Assembly: GCA_016841185.1 (NCBI GenBank)
Contig: JAENZQ010000001.1
Coordinates: forward strand, 198,364 to 262,363
Source: Anaerovorax odorimutans
GTDB lineage: Bacteria > Bacillota > Clostridia > Peptostreptococcales > JAAYPU01
Direction of reading: 5' to 3'
DNA length: 64,000 nt
In this document: positions 35,338 to 46,895 of the stretch, one piece after another
Numbering within the stretch: position 1 is the stretch's first letter
Layout of the letters: the number at the start of each line of letters is the position of its first letter
Position numbers and translations under genes: made by a program
Notes under the pieces: model-generated
Database searches by the model: none
What the model saw: only the letters and a program-made list of their open reading frames with translations
What the model was told of the DNA's origin: nothing

Positions 35338-35391
35338 CACTCCTTTCAAAGATTACAACAGATATATAAAATCAGATATGCTATCTAAAAT

Positions 35392-35419
35392 AAAAAACTC
35401 TACTCAACAAGTAGTAGAG
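35392..35419 (-). terminator. M-box-controlled intrinsic terminator
   Basis: Minus strand CTCTACT-N8-AGTAGAG followed by six T. The aptamer's 3' segment CTCAACA can instead pair with TGTTGAG inside this hairpin, giving an antiterminator. Confidence 0.85.
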
Positions 35420-35429
35420 AAAATCTATA

Positions 35430-35573
35430 CATGTTGAGCTTTAGCACTATTGAGCTTTGACTTTCGTCAGCTGTATTAGAAATAACCTTACCGATTATTT
35501 CTGCTGACCCATTGGCGTCTCTCGACATTTCTGGGCAACAGCATATATCCCAATAGGAACCTCACCTAACATA
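35430..35573 (-). ncRNA. M-box (ykoK) magnesium riboswitch
   Basis: Minus-strand landmarks of the M-box are all present in order: GGTGAGGTTCCTAT, GCTGTTGCCCAGAAATGTCG, AGAGACGCCAATGGGT, AAGGTTATTTCTAAT and GTGCTAAAGCTC. When Mg is high the aptamer should leave the terminator at 35392-35419 free, stopping transcription before mgtE. Confidence 0.95.
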
Positions 35574-35591
35574 CCTTTTCTATTTGTACCT

Positions 35592-35620
35592 ATTATAAAC
35601 CACATATAAATGTAATGCAA
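35592..35620 (-). promoter_or_regulatory. Sigma-A promoter of the mgtE leader
   Basis: TTGCAT (35615-35620), 17-base spacer, TATAAT (35592-35597) on the minus strand, placing the start site about a dozen bases before the riboswitch. Confidence 0.75.
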
Positions 35621-35741
35621 CCATTTGGAGTTAAGAATACAAATTTAAGATTTAAGGTATGATTTACTGAAATACTCTTTTAAATTTATATTTTATCTTA
35701 TTCAAATCTTTCTATAAAAATTCAACCGGTAAAAGCCTCAA

Positions 35742-35775
35742 AAAAGAATAAGGAATTTTGCACTACAAAATTCCT
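35742..35775 (-). terminator. Terminator after cheW
   Basis: Perfect 10-bp stem AGGAATTTTG/CAAAATTCCT with a 5-base loop, followed on the minus strand by TATTCTTTTTT. Confidence 0.88.
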
Positions 35776-35801
35776 GCTATCAACCTCTATTCTATTCTGA
35801 A

Positions 35802-36257
35802 TTACTTCGCTTCCTCCAGCATTTGTGTTTCAATTAATTCCTCCTCTGAAAGCAGCAAAGAGCTATCCAGTATCATAATAATCTTTTCATCTATTCTCGC
35901 TATTCCTTTTACATATCTTCCTTTAAAATCCTGATTAAACCTTGGGGGGTTTGATATCTTATCTGTAGGGATAGTGAGTACTTCATCCACTCTATCCACG
36001 ATAAAACCGATCATGGTATCCTGAACATCAACAACGATAATACAGGTCCTTTCATCATACTCTGCGCGTTCTTTTTTAAATCTTGTTCTTACGTCAATGG
36101 TTGGTATGATCCTGCCCCTAAGATTAATAACACCATTCACATAATCAGGCTGCTGAGGCATCTGAGTAATTTTCTGCATGCCTATAATTTCTATTACACT
36201 GGATATGTCTATACCATAATGATCCTCATCTAATATAAAAGTCAGATATTGATCCAT
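35802..36257 (-). CDS. cheW: Chemotaxis adaptor CheW
   Basis: 151 residues: QYLTFILDEDHYGIDISSVIEII, MPQQPDYVNGVINLRGRIIPTIDVRTRF and the later DRVDEVLTI are CheW landmarks. It couples chemoreceptors to the CheA kinase. ATG 36257 with AAAGGAG is the start; codons upstream to 36356 are not family-like. It is encoded 116 bases after the 704-residue receptor, likely in the same transcript. Confidence 0.95.
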   Translation of the reverse strand: MDQYLTFILDEDHYGIDISSVIEIIGMQKITQMPQQPDYVNGVINLRGRIIPTIDVRTRFKKERAEYDERTCIIVVDVQDTMIGFIVDRVDEVLTIPTDKISNPPRFNQDFKGRYVKGIARIDEKIIMILDSSLLLSEEELIETQMLEEAK

Positions 36258-36373
36258 ATCGTTTTCTCCTTTCTTAGTAAAATAATGTACAATAAATGAC
36301 AAAGTCACCCATATTCTGTATATATTATACTTTATTCCCCTGTTTAACACAAGCAAAGCGTACTTAAAGATTC

Positions 36374-38488
36374 TCAGTATTTCCCGAAATGATCGTTATC
36401 AAGAACGGTCTTCAGCATTTCGGAAAAATCTTTTTCGTCAGCATGTCCTTTATCCTCAAATTTTCTCATATTTCCGCCGGCCAGCCTGAATTCCTGTATC
36501 AGTTCTTTCAGCATCTGTGCCTGAGCAGACATTTGTTCACTGGCAGAAGCACTTTCTTCTGCCGTCGCCGTATTAGACTGGGTTACACCGGAGATTTGCT
36601 CTATCCCTTTGTTGATCTCCGATATTGCTTCCGTCTGTTGCTTTGAAGCTTCAGCAATCTTTTCAACAATTTCGACAGTATTGGATGCGCCCTCGACTAT
36701 TTTTTTCAAGGCTTCTGCAGTTTCATTTGCAATCTTATACCCTTCCTGAACTTTTACAATAGAATTATCTATCAAATCTGTTGTCTCCTTTGCAGCCTGT
36801 GCACTTCTTGCTGCAAGATTTCTGACTTCTTCCGCTACTACTGCAAATCCTTTTCCGTGCTCTCCTGCTCTTGCTGCTTCTACTGCAGCATTCAATGCCA
36901 ATATGTTTGTCTGAAATGCAATTTCGTCTATAACTTTTATGATGTTTGAAATACTTTGAGATGATTCTTTTATTTCATCCATAGCACAAAGCATATTATT
37001 CATTTGTTGATTTCCATTCTGAGCATCTGTTCTGGCCTTAAGAGATAACTCATTGGCTTTAATTGCATTTTCTGCGTTTTCTTCCGATTGTCCGGCTACT
37101 TGAGAAACTGTAGCAGCTATTTCTTCTACGGACCCGGCTTGTTCAGATGCTCCTTGTGAAAGATTCTGGCTGGAACTTGCAACCTGTTCTGCTCCGGATC
37201 CTACCTGTTCTGCAGCAGTATTGATTTCCAAAAGTATATTATTAAATTGCTCTATAATATTATTGATTGAATATTTAAGTTTTACAAAATCGCCAACATA
37301 TTCCCTTTCAATTTCTACTGAAAAGTTCTTATTTGCCATTCTCGACAAAATGTCGGCTACCTCATCAATTATCAATTTAATAGATTTTGTACTATCGGAT
37401 AAAGATTTGTTGAGCCTGTCAAAATTTTCCGCAATTTCCCGGGTATCCTCATCAGATTCGGATTGAAAAAAGTTAATATTTAAATTCCCCTTTGCAAAGT
37501 TATTTAGATTATCTATAAATTTTTGTATCTCTATTTTCTGGTAATCCAATTGCTTCATAACAACCTTTTGAACTTTTTTCAACTCAGTAATATCAGTAGA
37601 AACTTCAATAACACCAATGACATTCCGATCTTCATCTTTGAACGGTGTTATTTCCGTATATAAGTCTAACCCTGATGCTGCACCATACTCTTCAAATGAT
37701 TCTTTCTTGTTATTTCGTACACATGTCTCCAGCTTACAGATACTTTTATCGCAATCAAATACTCTGTAACACTCCTTGTCGATAATTTCATTCCTATCTG
37801 TACACACGCCCTCTATCGCATTCTTATTGGCAAACTTGGTTCGATATTCCTTATCGGAGATGATAATGCTTAAATCCAAGCAATCCAGAATATTTACAAA
37901 GCAATCCAGGATATAATTGACACCTTCAATGATTTCTTTGTTGCTGCTTTTAATACTGCTCGTGTCTCCCCTTTTGCAGACATTTCCTTCCATAACGGCT
38001 TTCATAATCTTATTCAATTCTCTTTTAACAGTTTTGAGGTCGTTAAACAGTCTATAAAGATTCTTTCCTAATAAATCTTTTTCCAATATTACAGCATTAT
38101 TATCAGAAAAATCTCCTTCTGTTATTTTTTGTGCCATTTCAGAATAACAGGCAATATCCTCTGATACGGTTTCTAAAGAATCTCTAAGAAATCCAATTTC
38201 ATCATCTCTCCTTTTTCCCATGGATATGCCGTCAGCAGACCCCGAAAAAAGCTTGTCAGAAAAAGTCTTGAGTTCATTAACAGGCTGTATTACAGTTCTT
38301 CTTATATAGAAAAATACAATGACAGATGTGATTAGGCCAGACAATAAAACACAGATAGAAAACTTTGTAATCAAACCACTATCCAAAGACGAAAACAATA
38401 CGGCAAACATGACAGACCCGCTTATAAGGATCAGAAAAAATACCATCAATGATACTTTTATTCCAAGGGAAATAAATCCGCTCTTCAT
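36374..38488 (-). CDS. Methyl-accepting chemotaxis protein with cytoplasmic Cys-motif PAS
   Basis: 704 residues. Two membrane segments (about 11-32 and 41-62) are joined by only a few residues, so there is no outside sensor. Then HAMP (about 60-115), a PAS-like domain (about 195-305) with cysteines in [18 protein letters not shown], a linker and the signalling tip ([31 protein letters not shown]). It ends in DHFGKY. Sensing must be inside the cell, perhaps redox or metal. Next gene is cheW. Confidence 0.93.
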   Translation of the reverse strand: MKSGFISLGIKVSLMVFFLILISGSVMFAVLFSSLDSGLITKFSICVLLSGLITSVIVFFYIRRTVIQPVNELKTFSDKLFSGSADGISMGKRRDDEIGFLRDSLETVSEDIACYSEMAQKITEGDFSDNNAVILEKDLLGKNLYRLFNDLKTVKRELNKIMKAVMEGNVCKRGDTSSIKSSNKEIIEGVNYILDCFVNILDCLDLSIIISDKEYRTKFANKNAIEGVCTDRNEIIDKECYRVFDCDKSICKLETCVRNNKKESFEEYGAASGLDLYTEITPFKDEDRNVIGVIEVSTDITELKKVQKVVMKQLDYQKIEIQKFIDNLNNFAKGNLNINFFQSESDEDTREIAENFDRLNKSLSDSTKSIKLIIDEVADILSRMANKNFSVEIEREYVGDFVKLKYSINNIIEQFNNILLEINTAAEQVGSGAEQVASSSQNLSQGASEQAGSVEEIAATVSQVAGQSEENAENAIKANELSLKARTDAQNGNQQMNNMLCAMDEIKESSQSISNIIKVIDEIAFQTNILALNAAVEAARAGEHGKGFAVVAEEVRNLAARSAQAAKETTDLIDNSIVKVQEGYKIANETAEALKKIVEGASNTVEIVEKIAEASKQQTEAISEINKGIEQISGVTQSNTATAEESASASEQMSAQAQMLKELIQEFRLAGGNMRKFEDKGHADEKDFSEMLKTVLDNDHFGKY

Positions 38489-38581
38489 AATAAATAATCC
38501 CCTCCTGTTTTTTAATGAGATAAGTTGTTCTTTTATCTAATATTCCAGCCGTATTAATCAAACCCACATGAAAACAATGAA

Positions 38582-38613
38582 GGGCATCGAATGATTAAAA
38601 CCACTTGATGCCC
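38582..38613 (-). terminator. Possible terminator after the 833-residue receptor
   Basis: Stem GGGCATC/GATGCCC with an 18-base loop; the following minus strand is T-rich (TTCATTGTTTTC). Moderate. Confidence 0.5.
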
Positions 38614-38656
38614 TACCTTTTAAATCAGCAGACTTCCATTTTTCTCTTAGCCCTGT

Positions 38657-41158
38657 CTAATACTTTCCAAAATCATCATCATCCATAACATCATTAATAA
38701 GGGCCTTTTCAGAATCCTCCGTATTATTCTTTTCCGAAAGTTTTAATATCTCTTTTTTTTCTCCGTTTCCGGAATCCTTGAGCTTGAAGGCCCGTATCAT
38801 ATTCTTGAGCATCTGTGCCTGACCGGTCATTTCTTCACTGGCAGATGCACTTTCCTCAGCCGTAGCCGTATAAGTCTGGGTAACACCCGATATCTGTTCG
38901 ATCCCTTTATTGACTTCATCAATGGCTACTGCCTGTTGGTTGGATGCATCTGCAATAAAACTGACAATTTTTTCTGAATTTTCTACACCTTCCACGATCT
39001 TATCCAATGCATCTGCAGTTTCCACTGCCATAGAATAACCTTCTTCTATTTTTGAAATAGAACTATCGATTAATTCTGTTGTCTCTTGTGCAGCCTGTGC
39101 ACTTCTTGCTGCAAGATTTCTGACTTCTTCCGCAACAACAGCAAAACCTTTTCCGTGTTCACCTGCTCTTGCCGCTTCTACCGCTGCATTAAGCGCCAGT
39201 ATATTTGTCTGAAAAGCAATTTCATCTATCACTTTAATAATGTTTGAAATATTCTTGGAAGATTCTTTTATTTCATTCATTGCTTCCAACATTTGATGCA
39301 TTTGCTCATTACCCTTCTGAGCATCGGCTTTGGCTTTAACTGAAAGATCATTGGCTTTGTTGGCATTCTCCGCATTCTCTTTTGTCTGACCTGCGATCTC
39401 CGTAACTGTTGCACCGATTTCCTCAACAGAACTGGCTTGTTGAGAGGCCCCTTGGGAAAGAGACTGGCTTGCGCCCGAAACTTGCTCTGCTCCGGTTTCT
39501 ACCTGCTCGGCAGCCGCCCTTATCTCTGATAAGATAAAATTAAACTGCTCAATAATATTGTTAATGGAATCTTTTAATTTTATAAAGTCGCCTTCATACT
39601 CATCTCCAGTATCATCAATCTCTGCGGTAATATTTTTATTTGCTATTTCTCCCAATGCATAAGCAACCTCGCTGATATATTCATCCAGAATTCTGCCCAT
39701 GTCGTTTAATACGGTTTTGATTTCTTCATAATCTCCCTGGTAATCTCCCGCAACTTTCGCCTGTAAATGACCTGCTCTTATTTCCTTAAGAACAGCCAGA
39801 GATTCCGTAATGGGTTCTACAATAGCATCCAGTATCTTGTTGACTCCTTTCACCACTTCATAGTGTGTACCATGTAGCTTTGAAAGATCCGCTCTGTGGG
39901 ATAAATTTCCTTTAACTGCTTCATCAGCCAAGTTTTGTACCTCTCCAATCATACAATCCAAAGATTGCCTCAGTATAATCAGATTACTGATAACGGCTTT
40001 AAACTCTCCATTATAATCCGATGCATCCAAGTCCGGCAGTTCTTCTCCCTGGCTCATTTTTTCTATGTAATCTATGGCCGTTCGCAGAGGCTTAACAACT
40101 GCTGCTATTGTATCGTTCATACCTTCAACGATTTCGTGAAAACCGCCCTTAAATTTTTCTGCATTTCCCTGAACGGAAAGATCACCTTCTTTGGCTGCAT
40201 CTGTCATATTCTTGGATTCCTTTTCCAAATCCTTCAGAGTTTCTACAACTTTCTTCATACTGAGTGATAATACATCTTTTTCCGATTTAGGAACAATTAC
40301 AACCGACAAGTCACCTTCAGCTACTTTCTGTGCATTTACCGACTGAATTTCCGTATTTTCCACCATATTCCTGAAAGCACCCATAAGCTGTCCCATTTCA
40401 TCATTAGTCTTCTGTACAATTTTTACGTCAATATCTCCCGAAGCCAGTTTATTTGACGCATTCATTAGGATCTTCAAAGGCTTTACGATGGTTCTTCTAA
40501 TGATCATCAATGCTATTATAAACAGAATAATACTGGATACCAAAACATAAACGACTACCAAAGGGATATAAGCCTTAGCTTCAGCCAGGACTTCATTTGC
40601 ACTTGTATCCACGCCTACAACTCCTATTGTTTTTCCCTGTGAATCTGTTATGGGTGAAAAAGCAGAGATCAGGTACCCGAAATCTTCTCCGTTATAATAA
40701 ATATCAGAAGTTGTGCCTTCTCCAGTTTCCAAAGTGATCAAAGGCTCTTCACCATAGTCCTCTTTAAGCTGCAAATCTCCCAGTTCGCTGATTCCTTCAG
40801 TTTGTCCGGGTAGAATGCCGTCAATGACATATTTAAAATTATCAGCATCTTCCTCCACCATGGTATATACATACGCAAACCCTGTTTTTTCTTTTATATT
40901 ACTTAACAAATCCTGCGCAGAGTAGAAATAATCATTTTTTGTATTTGTTTGATCGATTCTTGCAAATTCATCCCCATCAATGGTAGCCGCAACAGACTCC
41001 GCAACACTCAAAGCCTTATCACCAGCTAATTTAATCAGGTTTTCCTTATAATTCAGATAACTAAATGCGCCGATAATAGATGCGCTTAGTAACAACATGA
41101 TAAAAACCATTAAAGAAATTTTAAATCCTATTGATAAAAATGTGGTTCTCTTTTCCAT
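38657..41158 (-). CDS. Methyl-accepting chemotaxis protein with extracytoplasmic sensor and HAMP array
   Basis: 833 residues. TM1 at about 12-33, an outside sensor of about 165 residues (dCache/PDC-like; [12 protein letters not shown] before TM2), TM2 at about 200-222, HAMP (about 220-275), then about 280 residues of repeated HAMP-like segments ([26 protein letters not shown]) and the signalling domain. Ends DDDDFGKY, like the 704-residue receptor. Ligand unknown; PDC-type sensors often bind amino or organic acids, fitting an amino-acid fermenter. Confidence 0.93.
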   Translation of the reverse strand: MEKRTTFLSIGFKISLMVFIMLLLSASIIGAFSYLNYKENLIKLAGDKALSVAESVAATIDGDEFARIDQTNTKNDYFYSAQDLLSNIKEKTGFAYVYTMVEEDADNFKYVIDGILPGQTEGISELGDLQLKEDYGEEPLITLETGEGTTSDIYYNGEDFGYLISAFSPITDSQGKTIGVVGVDTSANEVLAEAKAYIPLVVVYVLVSSIILFIIALMIIRRTIVKPLKILMNASNKLASGDIDVKIVQKTNDEMGQLMGAFRNMVENTEIQSVNAQKVAEGDLSVVIVPKSEKDVLSLSMKKVVETLKDLEKESKNMTDAAKEGDLSVQGNAEKFKGGFHEIVEGMNDTIAAVVKPLRTAIDYIEKMSQGEELPDLDASDYNGEFKAVISNLIILRQSLDCMIGEVQNLADEAVKGNLSHRADLSKLHGTHYEVVKGVNKILDAIVEPITESLAVLKEIRAGHLQAKVAGDYQGDYEEIKTVLNDMGRILDEYISEVAYALGEIANKNITAEIDDTGDEYEGDFIKLKDSINNIIEQFNFILSEIRAAAEQVETGAEQVSGASQSLSQGASQQASSVEEIGATVTEIAGQTKENAENANKANDLSVKAKADAQKGNEQMHQMLEAMNEIKESSKNISNIIKVIDEIAFQTNILALNAAVEAARAGEHGKGFAVVAEEVRNLAARSAQAAQETTELIDSSISKIEEGYSMAVETADALDKIVEGVENSEKIVSFIADASNQQAVAIDEVNKGIEQISGVTQTYTATAEESASASEEMTGQAQMLKNMIRAFKLKDSGNGEKKEILKLSEKNNTEDSEKALINDVMDDDDFGKY

Positions 41159-41464
41159 GTTCCCCCTCCATAAAGAATTAGTTTAAAGAAATAGCTTTTT
41201 ACTCTCTAATTTTACCATGTTTCAACAAAAATAGTATTGAATTTTTCATTTTTTTACAATTATTGTCCATTGATCAATGAAGTAATCCCATCAATGGAAG
41301 TTTCAACTCTCCGCTGAGCAAAACGAATTTATTTTGAATTTAGTACCCTTGATCTCACCACTCATGGAGATAGGAGTTCTAAGCCTGTCTCATGAAATAA
41401 AAATTTTGAAGAAATCCCACTCAAAAAAATTGTCATATCATATAATAATATTATTAAAACACTA

Positions 41465-41493
41465 TTGACCTTGAGGAAAATAGCCCCTATAAT
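41465..41493 (+). promoter_or_regulatory. Sigma-A promoter of the DUF6506 gene
   Basis: TTGACC (41465-41470), 17-base spacer, TATAAT (41488-41493). The region 41159-41464 before it is AT-rich and holds nothing else I can name. Confidence 0.75.
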
Positions 41494-41529
41494 AAAATTA
41501 TGATTTACATTTCTCTCCCTTATTTTTAT

Positions 41530-41557
41530 CATCAGGGAGGCCTGTTCCTCCCTGATG
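41530..41557 (+). promoter_or_regulatory. Strong hairpin in the DUF6506 leader
   Basis: Perfect 11-bp stem CATCAGGGAGG/CCTCCCTGATG with loop CCTGTT, 37 bases downstream of the promoter and 58 before the start codon. No T run follows, so it is not an ordinary terminator; it might stabilise the mRNA or bind a protein. Confidence 0.6.
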
Positions 41558-41615
41558 GATACTTAAAAAACAAAGAAAAACATCTTTAGAACAAAAATGC
41601 GAGGTGGTCAGTAAA

Positions 41616-41921
41616 ATGAAAAGAACTTTGGTCTTTATGTTTGTTAATCCTGCGGCCAATTATAAAACAACAAAAGGAACAGTCGAAACAGAAACTGCCG
41701 TCATTATGACTGTCGGGGTCAAAGATTATGAAGAAGCCTGTATCGCAGCTAAAGAACTCGTTTCCAACGGCATCAAAGCCATACAGCTTTGTGGCGGGTT
41801 TGGAAATATAGGCGTGGCAAAAGTAACAGAAGCAGTTGATGGAAAGGTCCCTGTGGGAGTTGTAAGATACGATAATCACCCTGGTTTTGACGGGGAAAGC
41901 GGAGACAAAAGGTTTTTATAG
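41616..41921 (+). CDS. DUF6506-family protein
   Basis: 101 residues, cytoplasmic, alpha/beta: MKRTLVFMFVNPAANYKTTKGTVET, then AAKELVSNGIKAIQLCGGFGNIGVAKVTEAV and VGVVRYDNHPGFDG. Matches the small DUF6506 family of unknown role. ATG 41616 with GAGGTGG is better than GTG 41604. It is monocistronic, between a promoter with a leader hairpin and its own terminator. Confidence 0.8.
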   Translation: MKRTLVFMFVNPAANYKTTKGTVETETAVIMTVGVKDYEEACIAAKELVSNGIKAIQLCGGFGNIGVAKVTEAVDGKVPVGVVRYDNHPGFDGESGDKRFL

Positions 41922-41937
41922 CCGCTAATTTCTTTTC

Positions 41938-41988
41938 AAAAGGCATCAGGGGCAGCAAAAATAATTAACATGCCCTTTGATGCCTTTT
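41938..41988 (+). terminator. Terminator after the DUF6506 gene
   Basis: Outer stem AAAAGGCATCA/TGATGCCTTTT (11 bp) with an inner GGGGCA/TGCCC stem, ending in a short T run. Confidence 0.8.
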
Positions 41989-42093
41989 AAATCTTGTCTT
42001 CTCACTCTGTTCTCCCATTTCTTTAATATACATTTCTTAACATTTCACTGAACATTAAATACATCCTATTATATCGAAAGATTCATGAAAAAC

Positions 42094-42122
42094 TTGTTTG
42101 ATTGATTAAGATGTAGTAAAAT
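42094..42122 (+). promoter_or_regulatory. Probable sigma-A promoter of ilvD
   Basis: TTGTTT, 17-base spacer, TAAAAT; leader of about 65 bases. No T-box motifs were found. Confidence 0.5.
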
Positions 42123-42194
42123 TAAGTATTAATTTATTAACAGATTATAAACTATAAAACCTATCTAAAGGTTCCAGATACAAGGAGGAAAAAA

Positions 42195-43862
42195 ATGAAA
42201 AGTAATCGTGTTAAACAAGGTCCTGTTGGTGCACCTGTCCGTTCATTATTTTACGGAATGGGTTATATAAGAGAAGAAATTGATAAACCGCTTATTGGAA
42301 TTGTCAATGCGCAGAACGAAATAATTCCAGGGCATCTTCATTTGGACAGAATGGCTGAAGCTGCAAAAAAAGGTGTATTAATGTCGGGAGGAACCCCATT
42401 GGAATTTCCCGCCATCGGCATCTGTGACGGTATTGCAATGGGCCATGAAGGCATGAGGTTCCCTCTTGCAAGCAGGGAACTTATTGCAGACTCCATAGAA
42501 GCCATGGTTTTAGGTCATGCTTTAGACGGTCTTGTTCTTATCCCAAATTGCGATAAGATCGTTCCCGGCATGCTAATGGCAGCCGCCAGGATCAATATTC
42601 CCGCCGTAGTTGTAAGCGGCGGTCCTATGAGAGCCGGATATCAGGAAGGAGAAGCTTTAGATTTTACCAGCATTATTGAAAGGGTCGGCACCTATAAAGA
42701 TGGAAAGATAACTGAAGATGATCTTGAATATACTGCCATGAGAGCATGCCCGGGATGTGGATCCTGTTCCGGACTTTTTACAGCAAACAGCATGAACTGT
42801 CTTACTGAAGTATTAGGTATGGGACTGCCTTTTAACGGTACTGCCCTGGCTGACACCGGCGAAAGAATCCGCTTAGGAAAAATAGCAGGAATACAAGTCA
42901 TGAAGCTGCTTGAAAAAGATATCAAACCGCGAGACATATTGACACAGGATGCTTTCAAAAATGCCATTACCGTAGATATGGCAATGGCCGGTTCTACCAA
43001 TACCGTACTCCATCTTCCTGCTATTGCACATGATGCCGGAATAGAACTGGAGTTATCATTATTTGATGAAATAAGCGAAAAAACGCCTTATCTCACAAAA
43101 CTTAGCCCCAGCGGAATCCATCATATGGAAGATCTTCATCGTGCAGGAGGTATTCCGGCATTGATGAAAGAGCTCTCCAAGAAAAACCTGATTTCAACAG
43201 ATTGCATCACCGTTACCGGACAAACCATAGGCGAAAATATTTCGGATGCTTATGTATATGATCACGATATCATCAAACCTCTTGATTCTCCATACAGAAA
43301 TCGCGGTGGACTGGCTATCCTAAGGGGAAACCTCTGTCCAGACGGTGCAGTAGTCAAAGAATCTGCAGTTGCTGAAGAAATGCTGGCACATTCAGGTCCG
43401 GCCGTGGTCTTTGATTCGGAAGAAGAAGCAATTGCTGCAATCTTTGATAAAAAAATCAAAAAAGGTGACGTAGTTGTTATCCGGTATGAAGGTCCTAAAG
43501 GGGGTCCTGGAATGCGTGAAATGCTTTCCCCGACTTCTGCTATTGTTGGTATGGGACTGGATAAAGATGTGGCCTTGATAACTGACGGAAGGTTTTCAGG
43601 AGCTTCCCGTGGTGCTGCTATCGGACATGTTTCACCTGAAGCCATGGAAGGCGGATTAATCGGTCTGATCAAAACCGGCGATACCATTGAAATTGATATT
43701 CCCAACCGAAAGTTAAATGCGGCATTATCAGAAAATGAAATAGAAAAAAGAAAAATCGAATATGTCAAGCCGGAACCTAAAGTTAAAACAGGATACTTAG
43801 CAAGATACTCCAAGTTTGTTACCTCTGCTAATACAGGTGCCGTTCTTAAAATCAATGAATAA
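42195..43862 (+). CDS. ilvD: Dihydroxy-acid dehydratase
   Basis: 555 residues, family length. Iron-sulfur ligands and landmarks: [50 protein letters not shown]. It dehydrates dihydroxy-acids to the 2-keto acids of valine and isoleucine. ATG 42195 with AAGGAGG. No other branched-chain genes are adjacent, so it is an orphan copy here; some IlvD-like proteins dehydrate sugar acids, but the sequence looks like standard IlvD. Confidence 0.95.
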   Translation: MKSNRVKQGPVGAPVRSLFYGMGYIREEIDKPLIGIVNAQNEIIPGHLHLDRMAEAAKKGVLMSGGTPLEFPAIGICDGIAMGHEGMRFPLASRELIADSIEAMVLGHALDGLVLIPNCDKIVPGMLMAAARINIPAVVVSGGPMRAGYQEGEALDFTSIIERVGTYKDGKITEDDLEYTAMRACPGCGSCSGLFTANSMNCLTEVLGMGLPFNGTALADTGERIRLGKIAGIQVMKLLEKDIKPRDILTQDAFKNAITVDMAMAGSTNTVLHLPAIAHDAGIELELSLFDEISEKTPYLTKLSPSGIHHMEDLHRAGGIPALMKELSKKNLISTDCITVTGQTIGENISDAYVYDHDIIKPLDSPYRNRGGLAILRGNLCPDGAVVKESAVAEEMLAHSGPAVVFDSEEEAIAAIFDKKIKKGDVVVIRYEGPKGGPGMREMLSPTSAIVGMGLDKDVALITDGRFSGASRGAAIGHVSPEAMEGGLIGLIKTGDTIEIDIPNRKLNAALSENEIEKRKIEYVKPEPKVKTGYLARYSKFVTSANTGAVLKINE

Positions 43863-43880
43863 TTTGTAATAGCATAACGT

Positions 43881-43920
43881 AAAAAAGATGAATTTTGAGT
43901 ACTCAAAATTCATCTTTTTT
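43881..43920. terminator. Perfect 40-bp palindromic bidirectional terminator
   Basis: Two exact 20-base half-sites (AAAAAAGATGAATTTTGAGT and its complement), A-rich at one end and T-rich at the other, between ilvD and the convergent receptor gene. Confidence 0.92.
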
Positions 43921-44010
43921 TACTTCGGCACTATGTCAAATGTTGGGTTAGAGCACTTGTAAAGCAAAGTCAAATGAGGCTATCGAAAGTCAGCCTCTTA
44001 ATTTAGCTAC

Positions 44011-46554
44011 TCATATATGATCCGCTTCTCCAGAATTTTTCAGTTTAAATTCTCCAATCATTCCTTTTAACATTTGAGCTTGCCCTGCCATTTCTTCACT
44101 TCCTGAAGCACTTTCCTCTGCTGTTGCCGTATTGGCCTGAGTAACCTGGGAAATCTGATCTATGCCCTTATTGATTTCCGTGATGGCGGCCGACTGCTTG
44201 TTGGATGCTTCTGCAATCATTTGAACAATTTCAACCGTATCCTTAGCACCACTTACTATTTTCTCTAAAGCTTCTGCCGTATCACTTGCAATGTGATAGC
44301 CCTCTTTTACTTTTTCGATTGAGCTGTCAATCAGGTCCGCAGTTTCTTTTGCAGCCTTTGCACTTCTCGCTGCAAGATTTCTCACTTCCTCTGCCACAAC
44401 TGCAAAACCTTTTCCATGCTCTCCTGCTCTTGCAGCCTCTACAGCAGCATTCAGGGCTAATATATTTGTCTGAAATGCAATTTCATCAACAACTTTAATG
44501 ATATTTGAAATGTTCTCGGAAGATATTTTTATTGCATCCATTGCATTCAGCATTTGCTGCATCTTTTCATTCCCTTCTTGAGCATCTAACTTGGCCTGAA
44601 TAGAAATCTCATTTGCTTTATTGGCATTCTCAGCATTATCTCTGGTCTGACCGGCAATTTCAGCAACGGTAGCACCTATTTCCTCGACTGAACTTGCCTG
44701 CTCCGACGCTCCTTGAGATAAACTTTGGCTTGAGGCAGCGACTTGTTCCGCTCCTGTTTCCACTTGCTCAGCAGCTGAATTGATTGTAAGTAAAACTGAG
44801 TTCAGTTGTTCAATAATATGGTTAATTGAAAGCTTAAGTTCTTTAAAATCACCTACATACTCCCTGTTAATTTCCGTATCAAAGTTCTTATCGGCTAAAT
44901 ACCCCAATACCTCCGAAAGCTCTTTGATATAGGATTTAATAATATTAGTTGTAGATACAAGACTTTTGTTGATCTTTCTGAAATTACCGGCTATTTCATC
45001 CGTATCGGAATCTGCCTCCGCTACAGAACTTCTTATTTCAAGATTGCCCTGAGAAAGTTTTTCTAAACTTAAAATAAGCTTTTCAACTTCTTTTTCCTGA
45101 TAATCTGCCTGCTTTTGTGATATGATCTGAGATCTCTTGATCTCCGTCTGATCCAGCACAACTTCAAATACACCGGTAACCTCTTCGTTTTCATCAGTAA
45201 TAGGTATTCCGGTATAGCGAAGATATCGTGTTTCGGAACCTATCTGTGCAGTCGTCTCAGAAAATGTGATTTTGCCTTCCTCCATAGCTCTTGCACAAGC
45301 ACAGTTTTCAGTATTGCAATCCTCTGTATTAAAGCAGCCGTAGCACTTTTTGTTTATTTCTTCTTTTTCATCGAAATTAAAAAGCAGTTGTCCTGTTCTA
45401 TTCATATATTTTATATTGAAATCTTTATCGATGGTCAAAATAATTACCGGAAGTGAATCCAAATAAACAACAAACCCCTGAAGCATTCTATCTACGCCTG
45501 AAACAATATCTTTCCAGCCGCCGGCAAAACTGTCATCCATACTCCGTTCCCTGAATCTTCCTGTTTCGATATTCATAATGGATCTGCTGACTTCAGCATG
45601 TGTTTTTTTAATGGTTTCAAGCATTCTCCTTAAGCTTTTTCCTAATACATCTTTTTCTGATTTGGGATGAATTTCAACAGACAAATTTCCTTCAGAAATC
45701 TTAAGCGCATTATCTGCCTGCTCTTTCATTGATTCAATGAGTATTGAGAAAGCATTGGAGAGTTCTTTTATTTCATCCTGTGTATTCACATGGAATTCTA
45801 CATCCATGTCCCCTTGAGCAGCTTTCTCCGAAACACTCTTCAATGCAAGAATGGGTTTTGATAATTTTTTTCCGGAAATATATCCTGCAAAAATTGCAAC
45901 CGCCAATATTCCTATTACCGAGTATATTAAAATCATTATTGTATGTTGGATTCGATTTTCATTACTTTCTCTGAAAGAAGCGGTGATAGCATCCAGATTA
46001 TCGATATAATTTCCTGTTCCAACTACCCATTGGAATGGCTCAAACATCATGGAATAACTTCTTTTCAGTGAAGGTTCCTTCTCACCTGGTTTTGGAAACC
46101 AATAATTCAAGTACCCTCCGCCATTTTTTGCATTTTCAATCAATTCTTTTATCAAATATGTCCCATTAGAATCCTTTAGATCCAGTCGATTGGTCCCTTC
46201 TGATGCCTGACCAAGATTCACGATATTTAAACCTTCTACGGTATCTATCCAAAAATACCCGTCCTCTCCGTAGCGCATGGAGCGAATCACATCTGCACTC
46301 AGCTTTTTTGATTCTTCTAAAGTGATTTCTCCTGTTTCATATTTTTTGTAAATTTGATCCAATGCTGAAATGGCACTCTCAACTTCATACCTTATTAACG
46401 TATCGTAATCGTCATACAAATACTTTTCAAAGTCCTGATAATTTAAACGAGATTGTTTTGTGAGATTAAGATAAGAAATGCCACCCATAACAAATACAGA
46501 CATAATGGTAATAAAAATAGTAATTACCATAATTTTAGTACTTATTCTTCTCAT
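44011..46554 (-). CDS. Methyl-accepting chemotaxis protein with sCache-type sensor and Cys-motif PAS
   Basis: About 847 residues. TM1 (about 7-27), outside single-Cache sensor ([26 protein letters not shown]), TM2 (about 210-230), HAMP, a PAS domain (about 365-475) carrying [20 protein letters not shown], and the signalling domain with the [22 protein letters not shown] tip. ATG 46554 with GGGAG is preferred to GTG 46572. It lacks the FGKY tail of the other two. sCache_2 sensors often bind short organic acids. Confidence 0.93.
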   Translation of the reverse strand: MRRISTKIMVITIFITIMSVFVMGGISYLNLTKQSRLNYQDFEKYLYDDYDTLIRYEVESAISALDQIYKKYETGEITLEESKKLSADVIRSMRYGEDGYFWIDTVEGLNIVNLGQASEGTNRLDLKDSNGTYLIKELIENAKNGGGYLNYWFPKPGEKEPSLKRSYSMMFEPFQWVVGTGNYIDNLDAITASFRESNENRIQHTIMILIYSVIGILAVAIFAGYISGKKLSKPILALKSVSEKAAQGDMDVEFHVNTQDEIKELSNAFSILIESMKEQADNALKISEGNLSVEIHPKSEKDVLGKSLRRMLETIKKTHAEVSRSIMNIETGRFRERSMDDSFAGGWKDIVSGVDRMLQGFVVYLDSLPVIILTIDKDFNIKYMNRTGQLLFNFDEKEEINKKCYGCFNTEDCNTENCACARAMEEGKITFSETTAQIGSETRYLRYTGIPITDENEEVTGVFEVVLDQTEIKRSQIISQKQADYQEKEVEKLILSLEKLSQGNLEIRSSVAEADSDTDEIAGNFRKINKSLVSTTNIIKSYIKELSEVLGYLADKNFDTEINREYVGDFKELKLSINHIIEQLNSVLLTINSAAEQVETGAEQVAASSQSLSQGASEQASSVEEIGATVAEIAGQTRDNAENANKANEISIQAKLDAQEGNEKMQQMLNAMDAIKISSENISNIIKVVDEIAFQTNILALNAAVEAARAGEHGKGFAVVAEEVRNLAARSAKAAKETADLIDSSIEKVKEGYHIASDTAEALEKIVSGAKDTVEIVQMIAEASNKQSAAITEINKGIDQISQVTQANTATAEESASGSEEMAGQAQMLKGMIGEFKLKNSGEADHI

Positions 46555-46866
46555 ATTAAACTCCCTCTCCACATTTTTCTTTTATTAGCTACTTCTGGTA
46601 TATCACAAATTTTTGCAATAATCAATATATTCTGACAAATATCGACATGATGTTCATTTAAAGATATGTCTTAAAAAAAACAGATTTTTTTTACCTGATT
46701 TTTTTGTATTCTAAATAGAGAAATTTCTTATTAACTTTAAGACACAAATATTAAAAACCATTTATTTTCTCCTTTAAGCCTCTATTTGTATTCTCAATAA
46801 TGAGAACATGTCACATATATAAGTGAAAAGGTTTTCATGTATATTGTATACATCATTTTTTATACC

Positions 46867-46895
46867 TTGACACCGACTTTTTAATGTGATATTTT
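46867..46895 (+). promoter_or_regulatory. Promoter of gdhA, flanked by direct repeats
   Basis: TTGACA (46867-46872), 17-base spacer, TATTTT. The 12-base sequence AAAGGTTTTCAT occurs on each side (46827-46838 and 46905-46916), and a TTCTCA-ATAA-TGAGAA dyad is at 46791-46806. The rest of 46555-46947 is AT-rich without genes. Confidence 0.7.

Noticed and set aside
41922-42194. T-box leader before ilvD
   Set aside because: No GGGTGGNACCGCG-like T-box sequence and no antiterminator/terminator pair in front of the start codon.
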